Assembly (NCBI RefSeq): GCF_024707505.1
Contig: NZ_CP102604.1
Coordinates: forward strand, 1,240,001 to 1,304,000
Source of the DNA: Pantoea sp. SOD02
GTDB taxonomy: Bacteria; Pseudomonadota; Gammaproteobacteria; Enterobacterales; Enterobacteriaceae
Reading direction: 5' to 3'
DNA length: 64,000 nt
The number at the start of each line of letters is the position of its first letter. Positions within the stretch are counted from its first letter, which is position 1. This document shows, one piece after another, positions 27,916-38,796 of this stretch. The notes beneath the pieces were generated by a model. The model ran no database searches, was not told the DNA's origin, and saw only the letters and a list, made by a program, of their open reading frames with translations. The position numbers were made by a program, and so were the translations under genes.

Positions 27916-28552
27916 TATTTCGTCTCCATAGCGCCTTTAAGGTAAGGATCTTAGACACCAGAATAGCCTCCATGTTGCATAAAACCACAATCTTCCCAGC
28001 ATCACTCTACGGTAACGTTGGTTAGGCAAGGTTACAGAGTAAACGCTGAATTTGGGCCATTCGGTGGCATCGGGGCATGACATGCTGCACATCGAGGATG
28101 TTAAAGTTCCTGTCACGACATAACTTCTTGGTAACCAATAACCTGATGCTTTATATAACTTGTATTGGCAATGTTACATAACTTGAGCTTAGGGGAAAGT
28201 GTATCCCCATAACTTTTGTGCATCATAGGGCTTTAATGCGATTGTTTGTAACTGAAATGTTGATTCTTTGTCAAATCAGATAATTAAAAATGTATAAATT
28301 GTGAAATTCGTGAAGGTGATCACTGTTCAGCCTAAATGTGACCAAAGAGATTGTAGGGGAATTGTAATCAGAATGTGATCCTCCTATACTGCGGCCAGGT
28401 CTCCGGAACACCCTGACACCAGGAGCCACCCAGCGTTTTACCCGCTTTATTTAACACTGGATGTTGCTATTTTGGTGGCGGTTGCAGTCTGAACACACGC
28501 TGTGTCTCTGATGCAACTCAGGACCGGAGGAAGCAAAATAAAAAAGAGCTGT
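27916..28552. other. gltA-sdhC divergent regulatory region
   Basis: 637 bp with no gene. AT-rich central part, promoters for gltA (minus) and sdhC (plus). The plus-strand leader after the sdh promoter keeps stretches remembered from E. coli (for example GTCTCCGGAACACCCTG and GACCGGAGGAAG), the segment targeted there by small RNAs such as Spot 42 and RyhB. Confidence 0.6.
28362..28390 (+). promoter_or_regulatory. sdhC sigma-70 promoter
   Basis: TTGTAA (28362-28367) and TATACT (28385-28390) with a 17-bp spacer. The elements and the following bases match the E. coli sdh promoter as remembered. The predicted leader is about 155 nt. Confidence 0.7.
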
Positions 28553-28942
28553 GTGGGCAAAACCGTGAAAAAACAAAGACCTGTTAACTTGGATCTCTCG
28601 ACGATCCGGTTTCCCGTTACTGCAATATCGTCCATTCTCCACCGCGTCTCCGGCGTGATCACCTTTGTCGCTCTCGGAATTCTGCTCTGGTTACTGGGTC
28701 TCTCCCTCTCTTCTCCTGAAGGCTTCCAGCAAGCGGCATCCATCATGGATAGCTTCTTTGCCAAATTCATCATGTGGGGCATTTTAACTGCGCTGGCGTA
28801 TCACGTCGTGGGCGGTATTCGTCATATGTTGGCTGATTTTGGCTTTATGGAAGAAACCCTGCAGGTGGGAACCCGTTCCGCGCAAGCGGCTTTTGTTATC
28901 ACTGTCGTGCTCTCAATTTTGGCTGGAGTCCTCGTATGGTAA
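28553..28942 (+). CDS. sdhC: Succinate dehydrogenase cytochrome b556 subunit
   Basis: Membrane anchor subunit of complex II, binding haem b and ubiquinone. 129 residues from the GTG in [15 protein letters not shown], which aligns with the E. coli ATG position by position and gives the same length; the longer frame from 28502 is unconserved. Three membrane helices; the haem ligand His is in [13 protein letters not shown] near 84, and the quinone-site Ser and Arg are in [12 protein letters not shown] near 27-31. Overlaps sdhD by 7 nt. Confidence 0.94.
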   Translation: MGKTVKKQRPVNLDLSTIRFPVTAISSILHRVSGVITFVALGILLWLLGLSLSSPEGFQQAASIMDSFFAKFIMWGILTALAYHVVGGIRHMLADFGFMEETLQVGTRSAQAAFVITVVLSILAGVLVW

Positions 28943-29283
28943 GCAATGCTTCTGCATTAGGACGCAACGGTATCCATGACTGGCTGTTACTGCGTGCTGC
29001 TGCAATCTTAATGACGCTTTACATCATCTACATCCTCGGTTTTGTCGTGATGACAGGCACGCTGACGTATGACGTCTGGCATGGCTTCTTCTCATCCGCC
29101 TTCACTAAAGTGTTCACTATGTTGACGCTGTTCTCGATTCTCATCCACGGCTGGATTGGAATGTGGCAAGTGCTGACTGACTACGTGAAACCAGTAGCAA
29201 CCCGTTTGCTCCTGCAGTTTGTGATTGTGGTTGCGCTGCTGTCGTACGCAATTTATGGATTTGTTGTGGTGTGGGGTGTGTAA
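28936..29283 (+). CDS. sdhD: Succinate dehydrogenase membrane anchor subunit
   Basis: 115 residues, as in E. coli. Three membrane helices; haem-ligand His in [21 protein letters not shown] near 71, followed by the quinone-pocket Asp-Tyr pair (82-83). Starts inside the end of sdhC (ATGGTAA) and ends immediately before the sdhA ATG. Confidence 0.97.
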   Translation: MVSNASALGRNGIHDWLLLRAAAILMTLYIIYILGFVVMTGTLTYDVWHGFFSSAFTKVFTMLTLFSILIHGWIGMWQVLTDYVKPVATRLLLQFVIVVALLSYAIYGFVVVWGV

Positions 29284-31050
29284 ATGAGTTTGCCAGTCAG
29301 AGAATTTGATGCCGTGGTGATCGGCGCAGGTGGCGCAGGTATGCGCGCCGCCTTGCAAATCTCCCAATCGGGCCAGACTTGTGCCCTGTTATCCAAAGTT
29401 TTCCCAACCCGTTCCCATACTGTATCGGCGCAGGGCGGTATTACCGTCGCGCTGGGTAACACCCATGACGATAACTGGGAATGGCACATGTACGATACCG
29501 TCAAAGGTTCCGACTTTATCGGCGACCAGGACGCGATCGAATATATGTGTCATGTCGGTCCAGAAGCGATTCTGGAACTGGAACATATGGGATTGCCTTT
29601 CTCCCGTCTTGATGACGGCCGCGTCTATCAGCGTCCGTTTGGTGGTCAGTCGAAGAATTTCGGCGGTGAGCAGGCGGCGCGTACCGCTGCTGCGGCCGAC
29701 CGTACCGGCCACGCCTTGCTGCATACGCTGTATCAGCAGAACCTGAAGAACAAAACCACCATCTTCTCCGAATGGTATGCGCTGGATCTGGTGAAAAACG
29801 AAGACGGTGCGATTGTCGGCTGTACGGCTATCTGCATGGAAACCGGCGAAACCGTCTATTTCAAAGCCAAGGCCACCATTCTGGCGACCGGCGGCGCGGG
29901 CCGTATTTACCAGTCCACCACTAACGCCCACATCAACACCGGTGATGGCGTTGGTATGGCGCTGCGCGCAGGCGTGCCGGTGCAGGATATGGAAATGTGG
30001 CAGTTCCACCCAACCGGTATTGCCGGTGCGGGCGTGCTGGTTACTGAAGGTTGCCGTGGTGAAGGTGGTTACCTGCTGAATAAACACGGTGAACGCTTCA
30101 TGGAACGTTATGCGCCGAACGCCAAAGATCTGGCGGGTCGTGATGTGGTTGCACGTTCAATGATGGTGGAAATCCGTGAAGGTCGCGGTTGCGATGGCCC
30201 TTGGGGTCCGCACATTAAACTGAAGCTCGACCATCTCGGTGCCGATGTACTGGAATCGCGTCTGCCTGGCATCCTTGAGCTGTCGCGTACCTTTGCACAC
30301 GTTGACCCAATCAAAGAACCGATTCCGGTGATCCCAACCTGCCACTACATGATGGGCGGCGTGCCGACCAAAGTGACCGGCCAGGCGCTGCGCGTGAATG
30401 AGCAGGGCCAGGATGAGGTGATTCCGGGTCTGTTCGCTGTCGGCGAAATCGCCTGCGTATCGGTACACGGCGCTAACCGCCTCGGCGGCAACTCGCTGCT
30501 CGATCTGGTGGTGTTCGGCCGCGCAGCCGGTGTGCATCTGCTGGAGTGTATTGAAGAGCAGGGCGAACTGCGTGAAGCCACGCAGGAAAATCTTGATGAA
30601 GCGATGGCGCGCTTCAACCGTTGGGAAAATAACACCACCGGTGAAGATCCTGTCGAAATCCGTAAAGCGCTGCAGCGCTGCATGCAGAACAACTTCTCGG
30701 TATTCCGCGATGGTGATGCGATGCGTGAAGGTCTGGAAGAGCTGAAAGTGATTCGTGAGCGTTTGAAATCGGCGCGTCTGGATGACCGTTCGCCGGACTT
30801 CAACACCCAGCGTATCGAGTGCCTCGAGCTGGATAACCTGATGGAAACCGCTTACGCCACTGCTGTCGCCGCCAACTTCCGTACCGAAAGTCGTGGCGCG
30901 CATAGCCGCTTCGACTTCCCGGATCGCGATGATGAAAACTGGCTGTGCCACAGTCTCTATGTTCCGCAGACGGAAAGCATGACGCGCCGTGAGGTGAACA
31001 TGCAACCGAAACTGCGTGCGGCCTTCCCGCCGAAAGCGCGTACCTACTAA
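29284..31050 (+). CDS. sdhA: Succinate dehydrogenase flavoprotein subunit
   Basis: Catalytic subunit oxidising succinate to fumarate. 588 residues. Dinucleotide fold [14 protein letters not shown] (11-24), covalent FAD-binding His45 in [12 protein letters not shown], dicarboxylate-site residues in HPTGIAGAG and RDVVARS, and the [18 protein letters not shown] flavin motif near 398-415. Starts directly after the sdhD stop codon. Confidence 0.99.
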   Translation: MSLPVREFDAVVIGAGGAGMRAALQISQSGQTCALLSKVFPTRSHTVSAQGGITVALGNTHDDNWEWHMYDTVKGSDFIGDQDAIEYMCHVGPEAILELEHMGLPFSRLDDGRVYQRPFGGQSKNFGGEQAARTAAAADRTGHALLHTLYQQNLKNKTTIFSEWYALDLVKNEDGAIVGCTAICMETGETVYFKAKATILATGGAGRIYQSTTNAHINTGDGVGMALRAGVPVQDMEMWQFHPTGIAGAGVLVTEGCRGEGGYLLNKHGERFMERYAPNAKDLAGRDVVARSMMVEIREGRGCDGPWGPHIKLKLDHLGADVLESRLPGILELSRTFAHVDPIKEPIPVIPTCHYMMGGVPTKVTGQALRVNEQGQDEVIPGLFAVGEIACVSVHGANRLGGNSLLDLVVFGRAAGVHLLECIEEQGELREATQENLDEAMARFNRWENNTTGEDPVEIRKALQRCMQNNFSVFRDGDAMREGLEELKVIRERLKSARLDDRSPDFNTQRIECLELDNLMETAYATAVAANFRTESRGAHSRFDFPDRDDENWLCHSLYVPQTESMTRREVNMQPKLRAAFPPKARTY

Positions 31051-31064
31051 TTGCGGAGATCATC

Positions 31065-31781
31065 ATGAGACTCGAATTTTCTATCTATCGTTACAACCCG
31101 GAAGTCGACGACAAACCGCGTATGCAGGAATACACGCTGGAGTCGGAAGATGGTCGCGACATGATGCTGTTGGATGCGCTGATTCGTCTGAAAGAGAAAG
31201 ACCCAACGCTGGCTTTCCGTCGCTCATGCCGTGAAGGCGTGTGCGGTTCAGATGGTTTGAACATGAACGGTAAAAACGGTCTGGCATGCATCACGCCAAT
31301 CTCTGCGCTGGGTAACGGCACGAAGAAAATTGTTATCCGTCCACTGCCTGGTTTGCCGGTGATCCGCGACCTCGTGGTAGACATGGGACAATTCTATGCA
31401 CAGTATGAGAAGATTAAGCCTTTCCTGTTGAATAATGGGGAAAATCCACCGGCACGCGAGCATTTACAGAGCCCTGCTGAGCGTGAGCATCTGGACGGTT
31501 TGTACGAGTGTATTCTCTGCGCCTGCTGCTCAACGTCGTGTCCGTCGTTCTGGTGGAATCCGGACAAGTTTGTTGGTCCGGCTGGCCTGCTGGCCGCTTA
31601 CCGTTTCCTGATCGACAGCCGCGACACGGAAACCAATGCGCGTCTCGACAATCTAAACGATGCTTTCAGTGTTTTCCGCTGTCACAGCATCATGAACTGT
31701 GTGAGCGTGTGCCCGAAAGGCCTAAACCCAACGCGCGCCATCGGCCATATTAAGTCGATGCTACTGCAACGCGGGGCGTAA
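31065..31781 (+). CDS. sdhB: Succinate dehydrogenase iron-sulfur subunit
   Basis: 238 residues carrying the three clusters: [2Fe-2S] ligands in RRSCREGVCGSDG..LAC (55-75), [4Fe-4S] in CILCACCSTSCPSFWWN (149-164) and [3Fe-4S] in CHSIMNCVSVCPKGLNP (206-222). Relays electrons from FAD to ubiquinone. 14 nt after sdhA. Confidence 0.99.
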   Translation: MRLEFSIYRYNPEVDDKPRMQEYTLESEDGRDMMLLDALIRLKEKDPTLAFRRSCREGVCGSDGLNMNGKNGLACITPISALGNGTKKIVIRPLPGLPVIRDLVVDMGQFYAQYEKIKPFLLNNGENPPAREHLQSPAEREHLDGLYECILCACCSTSCPSFWWNPDKFVGPAGLLAAYRFLIDSRDTETNARLDNLNDAFSVFRCHSIMNCVSVCPKGLNPTRAIGHIKSMLLQRGA

Positions 31782-31794
31782 CAGAAAGTCACTC

Positions 31795-31816
31795 TCCGGG
31801 AACCCAGGTTCCCGGA
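31795..31816. other. Perfect hairpin in the sdhB-sucA intercistronic region
   Basis: TCCGGGAACC/GGTTCCCGGA with a 2-nt centre, right after sdhB. No T run follows, so it is a candidate for RNA processing or 3' protection rather than termination. Confidence 0.55.
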
Positions 31817-31832
31817 TGTTTACGGAAGCCTC

Positions 31833-31860
31833 TATAAGCGCGGTGCTGACCACGCTTATA
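31833..31860. other. Second hairpin in the sdhB-sucA intercistronic region
   Basis: TATAAGCG..GGT/ACC..CGCTTATA, 11 paired bases with one mismatch and a 4-nt loop. Lies 127 nt upstream of sucA. Together with the preceding hairpin it may set the ratio of sdh to suc expression. Confidence 0.45.
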
Positions 31861-31986
31861 AAGGTTCCCTTACGAGCCAGGCGCCGGTAGCGCACAGGTT
31901 CGTATCGCTGAACTCACTACGGCAAGCCGCGTAAGCGGTAAAAAATGAAACCTCATAAAAAGCAGATTAATGCTTAAGGGATCACA

Positions 31987-34794
31987 ATGCAGAACAGCGC
32001 GATGAAACCCTGGCTGGACTCCTCCTGGCTGGCCGGCGCGAACCAATCTTACATAGAGCAACTCTATGAGGATTTCCTGACCGATCCTGACTCAGTTGAT
32101 GACATGTGGCGCGAGCTGTTCCAACAGCTGCCGGGCACTGGCGTGAAACCTGAGCAATTTCACTCCACCACGCGTGATTACTTCCGCCGCCTGGCTAAAG
32201 ACGCCACGCGTTACACATCAACCGTGACCGATCCGGCAACCAACTCCAAACAGGTTAAAGTGCTGCAGCTGATTAATGCGTTCCGCTTCCGCGGCCATCA
32301 GCATGCAAACCTCGATCCGCTTGGCCTGTGGAAACAGGACACGGTAGCCGACCTCGATCCGGCTTATCACGATCTGACCGACGCCGATTTTCAGGAAAGC
32401 TTTAACGTAGGTTCTTTTGCTATCGGCAAAGAGACTATGAAGCTGGCCGATCTGTTTGCGGCGCTGCAGCAGACTTATTGTGGCTCGATTGGTGCAGAGT
32501 ACATGCACATCAACAACACCGACGAGAAGCGCTGGATTCAGCAGCGTCTGGAATCGGTGGTGGGCCACGCGTCTTTTAGCAGCGACGAGAAAAAAGGTTT
32601 CCTGAAAGAGCTGACCGCGGCAGAAGGCCTGGAAAAATACCTGGGCGCGAAATTCCCGGGTGCGAAGCGCTTCTCGCTGGAAGGCGGTGATGCGCTGGTG
32701 CCAATGCTGCGCGAGATGATTCGTCACGCCGGCAAGAGCGGTACGCGCGAAGTGGTGCTGGGTATGGCGCACCGTGGTCGTCTCAACGTACTGATCAACG
32801 TCTTAGGTAAGAAGCCGCAGGATCTGTTTGACGAGTTCTCCGGCAAGCACAAAGAACATCTCGGCACCGGCGACGTGAAGTACCACATGGGCTTCTCGTC
32901 TGACGTGGAAACCGAAGGCGGCTTGGTGCATCTGGCGCTGGCGTTCAACCCGTCGCATCTGGAAATCGTGAGCCCGGTAGTGATGGGTTCGGTGCGCGCG
33001 CGTCTGGATCGCTTGGCTGAGCCAAGCAGCAACAAAGTTCTGCCAATCACCATTCACGGTGATGCTGCCGTTATCGGTCAGGGCGTGGTGCAGGAAACCC
33101 TGAACATGTCGCAGGCGCGTGGTTACGAAGTGGGCGGTACCGTTCGCATCGTAATTAACAACCAGGTTGGTTTCACCACCTCCAACCCGAAAGATGCGCG
33201 TTCTACGCCGTACTGTACTGATATCGGCAAGATGGTGCTGGCACCGATTTTCCACGTTAACGCGGACGATCCAGAAGCGGTGGCGTTTGTGACTCGCCTG
33301 GCGCTGGATTATCGCAACACCTTTAAACGTGATGTGTTTATCGATCTGGTGTGCTACCGCCGTCACGGCCACAACGAAGCCGACGAGCCAAGTGCAACTC
33401 AGCCGTTGATGTACCAGAAAATCAAAAAGCATCCAACGCCGCGTAAAATCTACGCCGATCAGCTGGAAAGCGAAGGTGTTGCGACCACCGAAGATGCCAC
33501 CGAGATGGTTAACCTGTACCGCGACGCGCTGGATGAAGGCGAATGCGTGGTGCCGGAATGGCGTCCGATGAGCCTGCATTCGTTCACCTGGTCGCCATAT
33601 CTGAACCACGAGTGGGACGAAAGCTACCCGGCAACCGTGGAACTGAAACGCCTGCAGGAACTGGCGCGCCGCATCAGCAGCGTACCGGAATCGGTAGAAG
33701 TGCAGTCTCGCGTGGCCAAGATCTACAACGATCGCAAAGAGATGGCCGAAGGCAACAAAGCGTTCGACTGGGGCGGTGCTGAAAACCTCGCTTACGCCAC
33801 GCTGGTTGACGAAGGGATTCCGGTACGTCTTTCCGGTGAAGATACCGGTCGCGGTACCTTCTTCCACCGTCATGCGGTGATCCACAACCAGACCAACGGC
33901 TCAACCTACACGCCGCTGCACCATGTCCATAACGGTCAGGGTCAGTTCAAAGTGTGGGATTCCGTGCTGTCTGAAGAAGCGGTGCTGGCCTTCGAATACG
34001 GTTACGCTACCGCAGAACCGCGCGTGCTGACCATTTGGGAAGCGCAGTTCGGCGACTTCGCCAACGGTGCGCAGGTGGTGATCGACCAGTTCATCAGCTC
34101 CGGCGAGCAGAAATGGGGCCGTATGTGTGGCCTGGTAATGTTGCTGCCGCACGGTTATGAAGGTCAGGGCCCTGAGCACTCCTCAGCGCGTCTGGAGCGT
34201 TATCTGCAACTCTGTGCTGAACAGAATATGCAGGTGTGCGTGCCTTCAACGCCAGCGCAGGTTTACCACATGCTGCGTCGTCAGGCGCTGCGCGGTATGC
34301 GCCGTCCGCTGATCGTCATGTCACCAAAATCACTGCTGCGTCATCCGCTGGCGATTTCCAGCCTGGAAGAGTTGGCGACGGGTAGCTTCCAGCCGGCGAT
34401 TGGTGAGATCGACGATCTCGATCCGCAGCAGGTTAAACGCGTGGTGCTGTGTTCGGGCAAGGTTTATTACGATCTGCTGGAGCAGCGTCGTAAAAACGAG
34501 CAGACCGACGTGGCTATCGTGCGTATCGAACAACTCTATCCGTTCCCGCACAAAGTCGTGCAGGACGTATTGAAAAACTATGCTCATGTGCAGGATTTCG
34601 TGTGGTGTCAGGAAGAGCCGCTGAATCAGGGCGCATGGTATTGCAGTCAGCATCATTTCCGCGAAGTGGTTCCATTTGGTGCGTCACTGCGTTATGCAGG
34701 CCGTCCGGCTTCTGCTTCACCGGCCGTGGGCTACATGTCCGTACATCAAAAACAGCAGCAAGACCTGGTTAATGACGCGCTGAACCTTGGTTAA
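31987..34794 (+). CDS. sucA: 2-oxoglutarate dehydrogenase E1 component
   Basis: Thiamin-diphosphate-dependent decarboxylase subunit of the 2-oxoglutarate dehydrogenase complex. 935 residues (family about 933). N-terminal E2-binding segment SWLAGANQSYIEQLYEDFLTDP, TPP-domain motifs VLGMAHRGRLNVL near 258 and VDLVCYRRHGHNEADEPSATQP near 455-476, and the transketolase-type central domain FFHRHAVIHNQ and VIDQFISSGEQKWG. AAGGGA precedes the ATG. Follows sdhB after a 205-nt hairpin-bearing gap. Confidence 0.99.
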   Translation: MQNSAMKPWLDSSWLAGANQSYIEQLYEDFLTDPDSVDDMWRELFQQLPGTGVKPEQFHSTTRDYFRRLAKDATRYTSTVTDPATNSKQVKVLQLINAFRFRGHQHANLDPLGLWKQDTVADLDPAYHDLTDADFQESFNVGSFAIGKETMKLADLFAALQQTYCGSIGAEYMHINNTDEKRWIQQRLESVVGHASFSSDEKKGFLKELTAAEGLEKYLGAKFPGAKRFSLEGGDALVPMLREMIRHAGKSGTREVVLGMAHRGRLNVLINVLGKKPQDLFDEFSGKHKEHLGTGDVKYHMGFSSDVETEGGLVHLALAFNPSHLEIVSPVVMGSVRARLDRLAEPSSNKVLPITIHGDAAVIGQGVVQETLNMSQARGYEVGGTVRIVINNQVGFTTSNPKDARSTPYCTDIGKMVLAPIFHVNADDPEAVAFVTRLALDYRNTFKRDVFIDLVCYRRHGHNEADEPSATQPLMYQKIKKHPTPRKIYADQLESEGVATTEDATEMVNLYRDALDEGECVVPEWRPMSLHSFTWSPYLNHEWDESYPATVELKRLQELARRISSVPESVEVQSRVAKIYNDRKEMAEGNKAFDWGGAENLAYATLVDEGIPVRLSGEDTGRGTFFHRHAVIHNQTNGSTYTPLHHVHNGQGQFKVWDSVLSEEAVLAFEYGYATAEPRVLTIWEAQFGDFANGAQVVIDQFISSGEQKWGRMCGLVMLLPHGYEGQGPEHSSARLERYLQLCAEQNMQVCVPSTPAQVYHMLRRQALRGMRRPLIVMSPKSLLRHPLAISSLEELATGSFQPAIGEIDDLDPQQVKRVVLCSGKVYYDLLEQRRKNEQTDVAIVRIEQLYPFPHKVVQDVLKNYAHVQDFVWCQEEPLNQGAWYCSQHHFREVVPFGASLRYAGRPASASPAVGYMSVHQKQQQDLVNDALNLG

Positions 34795-34809
34795 TAAAAA
34801 GGAAAGAAA

Positions 34810-36033
34810 ATGAGTAGCGTAGAAATTCTCGTTCCCGATTTGCCTGAATCCGTAGCGGACGCAACGGTTGCAACCTGGCACAAAAAACCCGGCGACTCCG
34901 TGAGCCGCGATGAAGTACTGGTAGAGATTGAAACTGACAAAGTGGTGCTGGAAGTGCCTGCTTCAGCGGACGGCATTCTGGAAGCCGTGCTGGAAGATGA
35001 AGGCGCTACCGTCACTTCTCGTCAGATTCTGGGCCGTCTGAAAGAGGGCAACAGCGGCGGGAAAGAGACTGCGGCAAAAGCGGAAAGTAAAGAGTCTACA
35101 CCAGCACAGCGTCAAACCGCTTCTCTGGAAGAAGAGAGCAACGACGCGCTCAGCCCAGCGGTTCGCCGTCTGATTGCTGAAAACAACCTCGATGCCAGCC
35201 AGATCAAAGGCACCGGCGTTGGCGGCCGTCTGACGCGTGAAGATGTGGAAAAACATCTGGCGAAGAAAGCCGACGGTGGCAAAGCCGCACCAGCGCCAGC
35301 CGCTGCTGCTGCACCGCAGGCCGCTGTGGCTAACCGCAGCGAAAAACGCGTACCGATGACGCGTCTGCGTAAGCGTGTTGCCGAGCGTCTGCTGGAAGCG
35401 AAAAACAGCACCGCGATGTTGACCACGTTCAACGAAATCAACATGAAGCCAATCATGGACCTGCGCAAGCAGTACGGCGATGCGTTCGAGAAGCGTCACG
35501 GCGTGCGTCTGGGCTTCATGTCCTTCTACATCAAAGCGGTGGTTGAAGCGCTGAAACGCTTCCCGGAAGTGAACGCGTCCATTGATGGCGAAGATGTGGT
35601 TTACCACAACTATTTCGATGTGAGCATTGCGGTTTCTACTCCGCGTGGTCTGGTAACGCCAGTGCTGAAAGATGTTGATGCGCTGAGCATGGCCGACATT
35701 GAGAAGAAAATTAAAGAGCTGGCGGTGAAAGGCCGTGACGGCAAGTTGACGGTTGAAGAGTTGACCGGCGGTAACTTCACCATCACCAACGGTGGTGTGT
35801 TTGGTTCGCTGATGTCTACGCCAATCATCAACCCACCGCAGAGCGCGATTCTGGGCATGCACGCCATCAAAGATCGCCCAATGGCGGTCAATGGTCAGGT
35901 AGTGATTCTGCCAATGATGTATCTGGCGCTCTCTTACGATCACCGTTTGATTGATGGTCGTGAATCCGTTGGCTATCTGGTCGCGGTGAAAGAGATGCTG
36001 GAAGATCCAGCTCGCCTGCTGCTGGACGTCTAA
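34810..36033 (+). CDS. sucB: Dihydrolipoamide succinyltransferase, E2 of 2-oxoglutarate dehydrogenase
   Basis: 407 residues. Lipoyl domain 1-77 with lipoyl-Lys44 in [12 protein letters not shown]; peripheral-subunit-binding domain about 113-150 ([32 protein letters not shown]); Ala/Pro linker; catalytic domain with [17 protein letters not shown] holding the active-site His and Asp. Forms the core of the complex with SucA and Lpd. 15 nt after sucA. Confidence 0.99.
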   Translation: MSSVEILVPDLPESVADATVATWHKKPGDSVSRDEVLVEIETDKVVLEVPASADGILEAVLEDEGATVTSRQILGRLKEGNSGGKETAAKAESKESTPAQRQTASLEEESNDALSPAVRRLIAENNLDASQIKGTGVGGRLTREDVEKHLAKKADGGKAAPAPAAAAAPQAAVANRSEKRVPMTRLRKRVAERLLEAKNSTAMLTTFNEINMKPIMDLRKQYGDAFEKRHGVRLGFMSFYIKAVVEALKRFPEVNASIDGEDVVYHNYFDVSIAVSTPRGLVTPVLKDVDALSMADIEKKIKELAVKGRDGKLTVEELTGGNFTITNGGVFGSLMSTPIINPPQSAILGMHAIKDRPMAVNGQVVILPMMYLALSYDHRLIDGRESVGYLVAVKEMLEDPARLLLDV

Positions 36034-36093
36034 TTTCGCCGGGCGCGCGGTGTGAAGGCGCGCCCAAACTCATACCTGAATGGATAGAACATC

Positions 36094-37260
36094 ATGAATT
36101 TACATGAATACCAGGCGAAGCAGCTGTTTGCACGCTATGGCATGCCAGCACCGACAGGCTATGCCTGCACCACGCCACGTGAAGCTGAAGAAGCCGCGTC
36201 TAAAATCGGCGCAGGTCCGTGGGTAGTGAAATGTCAGGTTCATGCCGGTGGCCGCGGTAAAGCGGGTGGCGTGAAAGTGGTTAACAGCAAAGAAGACATT
36301 CGTGCTTTTGCTGAGCATTGGCTGGGCAAACGTCTGGTGACCTATCAAACTGATGCGCACGGTCAGCCGGTAAACCAGATTCTGGTTGAAGCCGCGACTG
36401 ATATCGATCAGGAGTTGTATCTGGGTGCGGTTGTTGACCGTGCGACTCGTCGCGTGATCTTCATGGCCTCGACTGAAGGCGGTGTTGAGATTGAGAAAGT
36501 GGCAGAAGAAACGCCACACTTGATCCACAAAATGGCGCTGGATCCATTAGCGGGTCCACAGCCGTATCAGGGCCGCGAATTGGCGTTCAAACTCGGCCTG
36601 ACCGGTAAGCAAGTTAGCCAGTTCACCAAAATCTTCATGGGTCTGGCGACCATGTTCCTCGAGCGCGATCTGGCGATGGTTGAAATCAACCCACTGGTGA
36701 TCACCAAGCAGGGCGACCTGATCTGCCTCGATGGCAAACTGGGTGCAGACGGTAACGCACTGTTCCGTCAGCCGGAACTGCGTGAAATGCGCGATCCGAG
36801 CCAGGAAGATCCACGTGAAGCACATGCAACGCAGTGGGAACTGAACTACGTTGCGCTGGATGGCAACATCGGCTGTATGGTGAACGGCGCTGGTCTGGCG
36901 ATGGGCACCATGGACATCGTGAAACACCACGGTGGTGAGCCAGCAAACTTCCTGGACGTTGGCGGCGGCGCAACCAAAGAGCGCGTGACCGAAGCCTTCA
37001 AAATCATCCTGTCTGACGATGCGGTAAAAGCCGTGTTCGTTAACATCTTCGGCGGCATCGTGCGTTGCGACCTGATCGCAGACGGCATCATCGGTGCAGT
37101 GGCAGAAGTGGGTGTGAACGTGCCAGTTGTGGTACGTCTGGAAGGTAACAACGCCGAGCTGGGCGCTAAGAAACTGGCGGACAGCGGTCTGAACATCATT
37201 GCAGCAACCAGCCTGACAGACGCTGCACAGCGTGTTGTAGCTGCAGCGGAGGGTAAATAA
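36094..37260 (+). CDS. sucC: Succinyl-CoA synthetase beta subunit (ADP-forming)
   Basis: 388 residues, ATP-grasp fold ([35 protein letters not shown] near 47-61) followed by the C-terminal flavodoxin-like half ([36 protein letters not shown]). Substrate-level phosphorylation with SucD. Stop overlaps the sucD ATG (TAATG). Confidence 0.99.
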   Translation: MNLHEYQAKQLFARYGMPAPTGYACTTPREAEEAASKIGAGPWVVKCQVHAGGRGKAGGVKVVNSKEDIRAFAEHWLGKRLVTYQTDAHGQPVNQILVEAATDIDQELYLGAVVDRATRRVIFMASTEGGVEIEKVAEETPHLIHKMALDPLAGPQPYQGRELAFKLGLTGKQVSQFTKIFMGLATMFLERDLAMVEINPLVITKQGDLICLDGKLGADGNALFRQPELREMRDPSQEDPREAHATQWELNYVALDGNIGCMVNGAGLAMGTMDIVKHHGGEPANFLDVGGGATKERVTEAFKIILSDDAVKAVFVNIFGGIVRCDLIADGIIGAVAEVGVNVPVVVRLEGNNAELGAKKLADSGLNIIAATSLTDAAQRVVAAAEGK

Positions 37261-38135
37261 TGTCCATTTTGATCGACAAAAACACCAAAGTCATTTGCCA
37301 GGGTTTCACCGGTGGTCAAGGGACGTTCCACTCTGAGCAGGCGCTGGCCTATGGTACGCAGCTGGTTGGCGGTGTAACGCCAGGCAAAGGTGGCACCACG
37401 CATCTCGGACTGCCGGTGTTCAACACCGTGCGTGAAGCAGTAGAAGCGACCGGCGCAACCGCCACCGTTATCTACGTTCCAGCGCCGTTCTGCAAAGACG
37501 GTATTCTGGAAGCGATCGATGCGGGCATCAAACTGATCATCACCATCACCGAAGGTATCCCAACGCTGGATATGCTGACCGTGAAAGTGAAGCTGGATGA
37601 AGCTGGCGTACGCATGATCGGCCCGAACTGCCCAGGCGTGATCACGCCTGGCGAATGTAAGATCGGTATCATGCCGGGCCACATTCACCAGCCAGGCCGC
37701 GTCGGTATCGTATCGCGTTCAGGTACGCTGACTTATGAAGCCGTTAAGCAGACCACTGACATCGGCTACGGCCAGTCAACCTGCGTAGGTATCGGTGGCG
37801 ACCCGATCCCAGGTTCTAACTTCATCGACATCCTGAAACTGTTCCAGGAAGATCCACAGACCGAAGTGATCGTGATGATCGGTGAGATCGGTGGTAGCGC
37901 GGAAGAAGAAGCAGCAGCCTACATCAAAGCACACGTGACCAAGCCGGTTGTCGGCTACATCGCGGGTGTGACTGCACCGAAAGGCAAACGTATGGGCCAC
38001 GCAGGCGCCATCATTGCCGGTGGCAAAGGTACTGCTGATGAGAAATTTGCTGCGCTGGAAGCGGCCGGTGTGAAAACCGTACGCAGCCTGGCAGACATTG
38101 GTGACGCGGTTAAAGCGGTTCTGCCAATTAAATAA
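37260..38135 (+). CDS. sucD: Succinyl-CoA synthetase alpha subunit
   Basis: 291 residues. CoA-binding N-terminal domain ([26 protein letters not shown]), phosphorylated His in [18 protein letters not shown] near 247, and [15 protein letters not shown]. Last gene of the sdhCDAB-sucABCD cluster, followed by a terminator. In E. coli the 3' end of this transcript yields the small RNA SdhX; no similarity could be judged here. Confidence 0.99.
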   Translation: MSILIDKNTKVICQGFTGGQGTFHSEQALAYGTQLVGGVTPGKGGTTHLGLPVFNTVREAVEATGATATVIYVPAPFCKDGILEAIDAGIKLIITITEGIPTLDMLTVKVKLDEAGVRMIGPNCPGVITPGECKIGIMPGHIHQPGRVGIVSRSGTLTYEAVKQTTDIGYGQSTCVGIGGDPIPGSNFIDILKLFQEDPQTEVIVMIGEIGGSAEEEAAAYIKAHVTKPVVGYIAGVTAPKGKRMGHAGAIIAGGKGTADEKFAALEAAGVKTVRSLADIGDAVKAVLPIK

Positions 38136-38153
38136 GCCAGTGTTGACTGACAT

Positions 38154-38182
38154 TAAAAAGCCACCTTCGGGTGGTTTTTTTT
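38154..38182 (+). terminator. Terminator of the sdh-suc operon
   Basis: AAAAAGCCACC-TTCG-GGTGG followed by nine T residues, 19 nt after sucD. Confidence 0.92.
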
Positions 38183-38375
38183 TGGTAATAACCCGCCGAA
38201 AACAGGGGCAAAAAGCGTAACGGTTTCAAAAACAGCGGCTATGCTTACTCTGTCATCAGGGTAAAGAAGGGAAAAGACGCTGGATCTTCGTCAAACAATT
38301 GGCACACGACTTTCCAGATCGAGGTTAAATAATTGCGGAAAAGGTAATTATATTCTTAATTATATGATGATGTTG

Positions 38376-38390
38376 TGACATCTAATTAAC
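38376..38390 (-). promoter_or_regulatory. Candidate ArcA box upstream of cydA
   Basis: Minus strand reads GTTAATTAGATGTCA, close to the ArcA consensus GTTAATTAAATGTTA. Expected for cydAB, which ArcA activates under low oxygen in E. coli. By-eye match only. Confidence 0.5.
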
Positions 38391-38427
38391 AACCACTTTA
38401 ACACTACATATCTGGAAATTTATTGTC

Positions 38428-38441
38428 TTAATCCAGATCAA
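38428..38441 (+). promoter_or_regulatory. Candidate FNR box upstream of cydA
   Basis: TTAAT-CCAG-ATCAA matches the FNR consensus TTGAT-N4-ATCAA at 9 of 10 positions. In E. coli FNR represses cydAB under full anaerobiosis. Confidence 0.45.
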
Positions 38442-38796
38442 TAAATAGCGAGTTATAGGAAACTTTACCGCTAGCAAAACAGCAACTAACCGGTATAAAT
38501 TGCGCTGCATCAATTCAGTCTTCGTCATAATTTTTCAGGAGTTTGTGCCAGGCGTTGTTATATCAATTCTGCCGCCTCCTCATTCCACTCCTGCTTAAAA
38601 TTGACTGAAAAGATCGGTTTTTAAGGGAATTTTATCACTGTTACTCGCCTTCTTCGGGCAACAGCTTTCTCTGTACTATCAGTAACAAAACTGGAATCAA
38701 TAATCAGTCGTTCCTGAATCTTATTCTGCGCGTCAATGTCTGTTGTTTGCCGTTGTCATCCGCAGGGGAAGTTCATGCGAGGAGCAAGGAGTCATC

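Larger units (their letters stand above)
38183..38796. other. sucD-cydA intergenic region, cydABX control region
   Basis: About 610 bp with no gene on either strand (E. coli has mngRAB between sucD and cydA). AT-rich with candidate ArcA and FNR sites listed separately. Presumably a long cydA leader with several promoters, as in E. coli. Confidence 0.6.

Noticed and set aside
28502..28552. Longer N-terminus for SdhC
   Set aside because: The extra 17 residues (from a GTG at 28502) fall in the conserved untranslated leader; the internal GTG at 28553 gives the exact E. coli length.
32803..33885. 360-codon ORF antisense to sucA
   Set aside because: His/Arg/Phe-rich shadow of a highly expressed, strongly biased gene; similar shadows lie opposite sucB, sdhA, aroG and asnB.
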